Source: DASYXW01 sp035934405 (GTDB lineage: Bacteria > Acidobacteriota > Terriglobia > UBA7540). Taken from it: a stretch of 45,936 bases of DNA. Below, one piece after another: positions 42,320 to 45,936 of this stretch. The stretch is from contig DASYXW010000047.1 of the NCBI GenBank assembly GCA_035934405.1, positions 1 through 45,936 of the forward strand. Reading direction: 5' to 3'. Below the pieces are notes generated by a model. It was not told the origin of the DNA. It did no database searches and saw only the letters and a list, made by a program, of their open reading frames with translations. Position numbers and translations under genes: made by a program. Each line of letters begins with the position of its first letter. Position 1 is the first letter of the stretch.

Positions 42320-43324
42320 ATGCCACCCATCATTGAAGTCGCCGAGCTGAGCAAGGAGTTCCGCACGTTTCGCCGCCGTCCGGGCGTGCTGGGCGCGCTG
42401 CAGAACCTTTTCGTCCGCGAGTACGTCACCGTTCACGCCGTGGATCGCGTCAGCTTCACCATCGACGCGGGTGAGATGGTGGGCTACATCGGGGCGAACG
42501 GCGCGGGAAAGTCCACCACCATCAAGATGCTCACCGGCATTCTGGTGCCGACCAGCGGGCGGCTGGTGTCGAACGGTTACATTCCCTACCGAGACCGCCG
42601 CCGTTACACCAAGCGCCTGGGCGTTGTCTTCGGGCAGCGCACGCAGCTCTGGTGGGATATCGCCGTCATCGAATCGTTCCGTCTGCTCAAAGAAATCTAC
42701 GAGATTTCGGACCGCGACTACGAGAGTCGCATGAACCGCTTTGCCGAGATTCTGAACGTCAAGGAGTACCTGCATACGCCGGTGCGCAAGCTGAGCCTGG
42801 GCGAGCGCATGCGGTGCGACCTGGCGGCGTCGCTGCTGCACAATCCCCCCTTGCTCTTTCTCGATGAGCCCACCATCGGCCTCGACGTGGTGGCCAAGGA
42901 CCGCATCCGCGAGTTCTTGAAGGAAATCAACCGCACCGAGCACACCACCGTGCTGCTGACCACGCACGACCTGGCGGACATTGAAGAGCTTTGCCGGCGC
43001 ATCATCATCATTGACAAGGGCAAGGTGCTGTATGACGGAGACCTTGCCGGAATGAAGGATCGCCTGGCGCGGTACAATCAGATCAAGTTCTTCCTGAAGG
43101 ATCGCTCCCAGGTGGCGCGCCTCGCGCAGGTGGTGACCGACGGCATTGCCTGTGAGCGCGTGGACGAGCTCACGTACCTGATGCGATTCGACCGCCGAGA
43201 GCACTCGACGGCGGAAGTGATTCGCAACCTGGTGAACACCCTCGAAGTGCGCGACATTTTCGTGGAGGAGGAACCCATCGAAGACATCGTCAAACGGATT
43301 TACCTGAGCGGTGAAGTAAAGTAG
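42320..43324 (+). CDS. ABC transporter ATP-binding protein (ABC-2/COG4586 type)
   Basis: A 334-residue ATPase of an ABC-2-type exporter, resembling the COG4586 group. It shows Walker A GANGAGKST at 58-66, Q-loop VFGQRTQLWWD around Gln106, signature LSLGERMRCDL at 158-168, Walker B LLFLDEPTIGLD at 178-189 and H-loop TTHD with His216, followed by a C-terminal extension typical of drug or polysaccharide exporters. Members of this group normally sit beside two membrane permease genes. Here the next gene is the unrelated OPT transporter on the opposite strand 27 bases away and the upstream gene is a porin, so the ATPase has no local partner. Confidence 0.93.
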   Translation: MPPIIEVAELSKEFRTFRRRPGVLGALQNLFVREYVTVHAVDRVSFTIDAGEMVGYIGANGAGKSTTIKMLTGILVPTSGRLVSNGYIPYRDRRRYTKRLGVVFGQRTQLWWDIAVIESFRLLKEIYEISDRDYESRMNRFAEILNVKEYLHTPVRKLSLGERMRCDLAASLLHNPPLLFLDEPTIGLDVVAKDRIREFLKEINRTEHTTVLLTTHDLADIEELCRRIIIIDKGKVLYDGDLAGMKDRLARYNQIKFFLKDRSQVARLAQVVTDGIACERVDELTYLMRFDRREHSTAEVIRNLVNTLEVRDIFVEEEPIEDIVKRIYLSGEVK

Positions 43325-43351
43325 CTGCGCGACGCCGCTCGCCAGCATCCG

Positions 43352-45397
43352 CTACACCGCCTTCTTGCGCAGAGGGACCTGGACCAGGCAGTAGGCGAGA
43401 ACGGCGAACGCGACGAGCGAAATCCACCCGCCCCAGTTCTCGACAAACGGCAACACGTCATACCCGGTGAGAGCCTTCGACAGCGAAGGAACGTTCCAGA
43501 TGAAAAGCGCGGCGAGCAGGATGCCGGTGATCGCCTCGCCGGCGATGAATCCGGAGGCCAGCAGCGTGCCGCGCTCTTCGAACTTGGCTTTCTCCTCAGG
43601 GGTTGGATTGCGCCGCGCCGCCGCACGGTCGGCCAACCACTTGATGGCGCCGCCGACGAAGATGGCGGACGTGGTTTCAAGCGGCAGGTACATGCCGACG
43701 GCAATCAGCATGGGCGAAGGCGCGCCGATCATGACCAGCGCCACGCCGAAGAGGCATCCCATCAGCACCAGTCCCCACGGCATCTGACCGCCCACAATTC
43801 CCTGCGCCAGCTCCGCCATCAGACCCGCCTGCGGAGCGGGGAGGGCGCGTCCGCCGATGCCGCCGGTCGCGAGGTTCGCCTGGTGCAGCGCGATGATGGG
43901 CCAGAGCAGAAAGAACGAGACGGCGGTGACGCTCAACACCTCGACCACTTCCATCTTCCACGGCGTGCCGCCCAGCAGGTAGCCGGCCTTCAGATCCTGA
44001 ATCAAACTGCCGGAGACACAGCAGGCGCAGCAGACGACGGAGGCGACTCCGAGCACGGCCGCCACGCCGCCCAGCCCCTTCATGCCGATGGCCACCATCA
44101 CGAGCGCCGCGATAACGAGGGCGCAGAGCGTGAGTCCGGACACCGGCTGGTTCGAGGATCCGACTAGCCCAACCAAGTAGCCTCCAACAGCGGAGAGGAA
44201 AAATCCGGTGATGGTCATCACCACCGCAGCCAGGATCGCCGCCGGCCACGAGCCGGCGAAGTGGTGATAGATCACCGTAATCGGAACGACCAGCGCGACG
44301 ATGGCGGCAATGATCCACTTGATCGAGATATCGATGTCGAGGCGCGTCTGGACGCTTTCCATCGCGCCCTTGACGGAGGCCTGGAAAGCGCCGCGAATCG
44401 AACGCATAATCGATTCGCGCATGCTGTAGAGCGTGTACACCGTGCCCACCAGCATGGCGCCGACGGCGATCGGCCGCACCACGCTGTACCACACCGCGCT
44501 CGAAACCACGTCCCAGGAGCCTGCACCGGCCGCCGTCACGCCCAGTCGCCGCGGCAGGTCGGGGTCCATAAAGAGGACGAGCGGGATGAGCAGCAGCCAG
44601 GCAATCACGCCGCCGGAAAAGTTAATGGCGCTCAGGCGCGGCCCGATGATGTAGCCGATGCCGATGAGCGCCGGGGAGGCGGCGGGTGTGGTGTAGGCGA
44701 TGCCACCACCGTAGGCTACACTGCCGAGCGGCTTGTTCTCGGAGGTGTAATTGATGAGCGAGCGCGGAAAGCGCAGAAAGGGCAGCGTGACCTCTTCCTT
44801 GAAAAGCTGGAATCCCTTGCTGTCTTTCAGGAACTGCAGGAGCGCGCCGAGGGCCATCGCCCCGAACACGTACTTGGGCGCGTCGGTTGCGCCCGCCTGT
44901 CCGGCTTTCACCACCTCGGCGCTGGCCGTGCTTTCGGGAAACGGCAGGTCCGGCGACTCCACGCATAGCGGCCGCCGCAGGATGATGATGAAGAACACGC
45001 CCAGCAGTCCGCCGGCGAGCAGGATGAACGTCCCCACCCAGTAATGGCTGGCGAGGTCGGTCCACAGGCGCTGGCCGTTCACGTTGACCATCATGAAAGC
45101 AGGGATGGTGAAGATGGCCCCGGCCACCAGCGCCTCGCCCACGGAGGCCGCGGTGCGCGTCAGGTTCTGCTCCAGCACGCCGCCACGGAAGAACGGCAAC
45201 CGGAAGAGCGCGATGGCAATCACCGCGGCGGGAATGGTGGCGGCCACGGTCTGTCCGGCTTTCATCCCGAGATAGGCGTTGGCGGCGCCAAAGACCGCGG
45301 CCAGGATGATGCCGGCGAGCACCGCCTTGAGGGTGAACTCGGGCTCGGTGGAATCGTGCGGAACGAAAGGCTTGAACGCAGGTTTCGACTCAGGCAC
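43352..45397 (-). CDS. OPT family oligopeptide transporter
   Basis: A 681-residue inner-membrane transporter of the oligopeptide transporter (OPT) superfamily, which moves peptides or metal-chelate conjugates by secondary transport. It has roughly 14-16 hydrophobic segments. Recognisable stretches are TLKAVLAGIILAAVFGAANA, YLGMKAGQTVAATIPAAVIA, GGVLEQNLTRTAASVGEALV, GAIFTIPAFM, CACCVSGSLIQDLKAGYLLG and ERGTLLASGFIAGEAITGIL, all characteristic of the bacterial OPT subgroup. The start is a GTG at 45397 with GGAGG about 7 bases upstream on the minus strand. It converges on the ABC ATPase gene. The substrate is not evident from the neighbours. Confidence 0.94.
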   Translation of the reverse strand: MPESKPAFKPFVPHDSTEPEFTLKAVLAGIILAAVFGAANAYLGMKAGQTVAATIPAAVIAIALFRLPFFRGGVLEQNLTRTAASVGEALVAGAIFTIPAFMMVNVNGQRLWTDLASHYWVGTFILLAGGLLGVFFIIILRRPLCVESPDLPFPESTASAEVVKAGQAGATDAPKYVFGAMALGALLQFLKDSKGFQLFKEEVTLPFLRFPRSLINYTSENKPLGSVAYGGGIAYTTPAASPALIGIGYIIGPRLSAINFSGGVIAWLLLIPLVLFMDPDLPRRLGVTAAGAGSWDVVSSAVWYSVVRPIAVGAMLVGTVYTLYSMRESIMRSIRGAFQASVKGAMESVQTRLDIDISIKWIIAAIVALVVPITVIYHHFAGSWPAAILAAVVMTITGFFLSAVGGYLVGLVGSSNQPVSGLTLCALVIAALVMVAIGMKGLGGVAAVLGVASVVCCACCVSGSLIQDLKAGYLLGGTPWKMEVVEVLSVTAVSFFLLWPIIALHQANLATGGIGGRALPAPQAGLMAELAQGIVGGQMPWGLVLMGCLFGVALVMIGAPSPMLIAVGMYLPLETTSAIFVGGAIKWLADRAAARRNPTPEEKAKFEERGTLLASGFIAGEAITGILLAALFIWNVPSLSKALTGYDVLPFVENWGGWISLVAFAVLAYCLVQVPLRKKAV

Positions 45398-45547
45398 AGT
45401 TTGCCTCCATAGAAGCGGCGCGAAGCGAGCCGCGGAAAACGGCGACTATAACACGAGCCGCGGGCGCATACATGGCAGATCTACGGACGGGCGAGAATCG
45501 CATACATCCCGAAAAGAAGCGTCGGGGCGTATGCGCCGCCCCCGATC

Positions 45548-45934
45548 TCATGCGCCCGGCGGGCTTGACTGGCCCGATTCGCCCGCCGGGTCGAGCTGGC
45601 CCGATTCGCCCGATGGGGTCTCAGGCGCAGGCCCCGATAAAATCGGGGCAGGCCCCGATAGGATCGGGGCAAGCTGGCCCGATTCACCTGCCGGGTCGAG
45701 CTGGCCCGATGGGGCGGCGGCACTCGCTGCGACCGCCACCGCGACGGCCACCGCGACGTCGAGAATCGCCTTCCGCACCTCACGGTTCCACTCCCCGATC
45801 GCGTGCAGCGGCACGTCCAGGTCCAGATCCAGCCACGTCAGCGCCACCATTCGCATCGTCGACTTCGCCTTGTAGGGGGGCAGCACCCGCTCCGCCCGCC
45901 GCCGTTCCTCCGGCGACCAGGCCGCCGCCTCCGC
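45548..45934 (-). CDS. second copy of the repeat-tailed protein, C-terminal part (5' end off the window)
   Basis: An inverted paralogue of the gene at the left end. The outermost 141 bases are identical to bases 1-141, then the copies drift (HAIGEWNREV here, HAIEQWNVEV there) while staying clearly homologous. The tail is a different arrangement of the same units: one GQLDPA, a GESGQ unit, two APILSGP units, APETPSG, GESGQLDPA, then a GESGQSSPPGA end. The two APILSGP units are encoded by palindromes at 45632-45648 and 45653-45669 (CCCCGAT, 3 bases, ATCGGGG). The repeat number therefore varies between copies. Function unknown. Confidence 0.6.
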   Translation of the reverse strand, partial: AEAAAWSPEERRRAERVLPPYKAKSTMRMVALTWLDLDLDVPLHAIGEWNREVRKAILDVAVAVAVAVAASAAAPSGQLDPAGESGQLAPILSGPAPILSGPAPETPSGESGQLDPAGESGQSSPPGA

Positions 45935-45936
45935 TT

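Overview
The window is 45.9 kb of GC-rich bacterial chromosome, most likely from an Acidobacteriota (Terriglobia-like) genome. The evidence is two adjacent ~1150-residue Oar-type receptors (carboxypeptidase-regulatory N-terminus plus TonB-type beta-barrel), choice-of-anchor D domains, a GloVer-like leader, and many short hairpin repeats (core TGTAGCG..GCTCTATGAGC..) of the kind that litter these genomes. No rRNA, tRNA, CRISPR, phage or plasmid genes were seen. Both ends carry the same inverted, truncated multicopy gene. The ends are identical over exactly 141 bases and then diverge, so the window looks like a metagenome contig broken at a repeat rather than a natural replicon.

Layout. 0-3.4 kb: repeat-tailed partial gene, tRNA-dihydrouridine synthase, rsmI, adenosine-specific kinase, small membrane protein. 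3.4-7.7 kb: minus-strand run sucC-sucD-ndk-DUF2905-xseA (TCA cycle, nucleotides, DNA repair). 7.8-10.9 kb: trpD, convergent with trpG-galK and a 55-residue microprotein. 10.9-12.7 kb: accessory scar with an IS256-like transposase remnant, a chimeric secreted FecR-like gene, a VOC stub and an AT-richer gap. 12.8-18.5 kb: DUF58, SnoaL-like, ROK kinase, proline dehydrogenase, D-Ala-D-Ala carboxypeptidase. 18.7-28.5 kb: surface block with a secreted anchor-D/SGNH-like protein, two Oar-type receptors each followed by a strong terminator, and the fossil tail of a third receptor. 29-34 kb: an intact MITE-like element, YebC regulator, lipoprotein-like hypothetical, then agmatine deiminase, YncE propeller and N-carbamoylputrescine amidase (agmatine to putrescine). 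34-37.7 kb: satD, DUF3307, rpe, glpK. 37.8-45.4 kb: UPF0182 membrane protein, OprB porin, orphan ABC ATPase, OPT transporter.

The most interesting signal is at satD/DUF3307. Each gene is preceded by a pair of 18-bp TTGCAC..GTGCAA dyads whose starts are exactly 28 bp apart. In both cases the second dyad contains the start codon, so both proteins begin Met-Gln-Thr. The first dyad's left arm can serve as a -35 box. SatD has a C-terminal helix-turn-helix, so a self-regulating, near-leaderless control cassette that was duplicated is a reasonable hypothesis.
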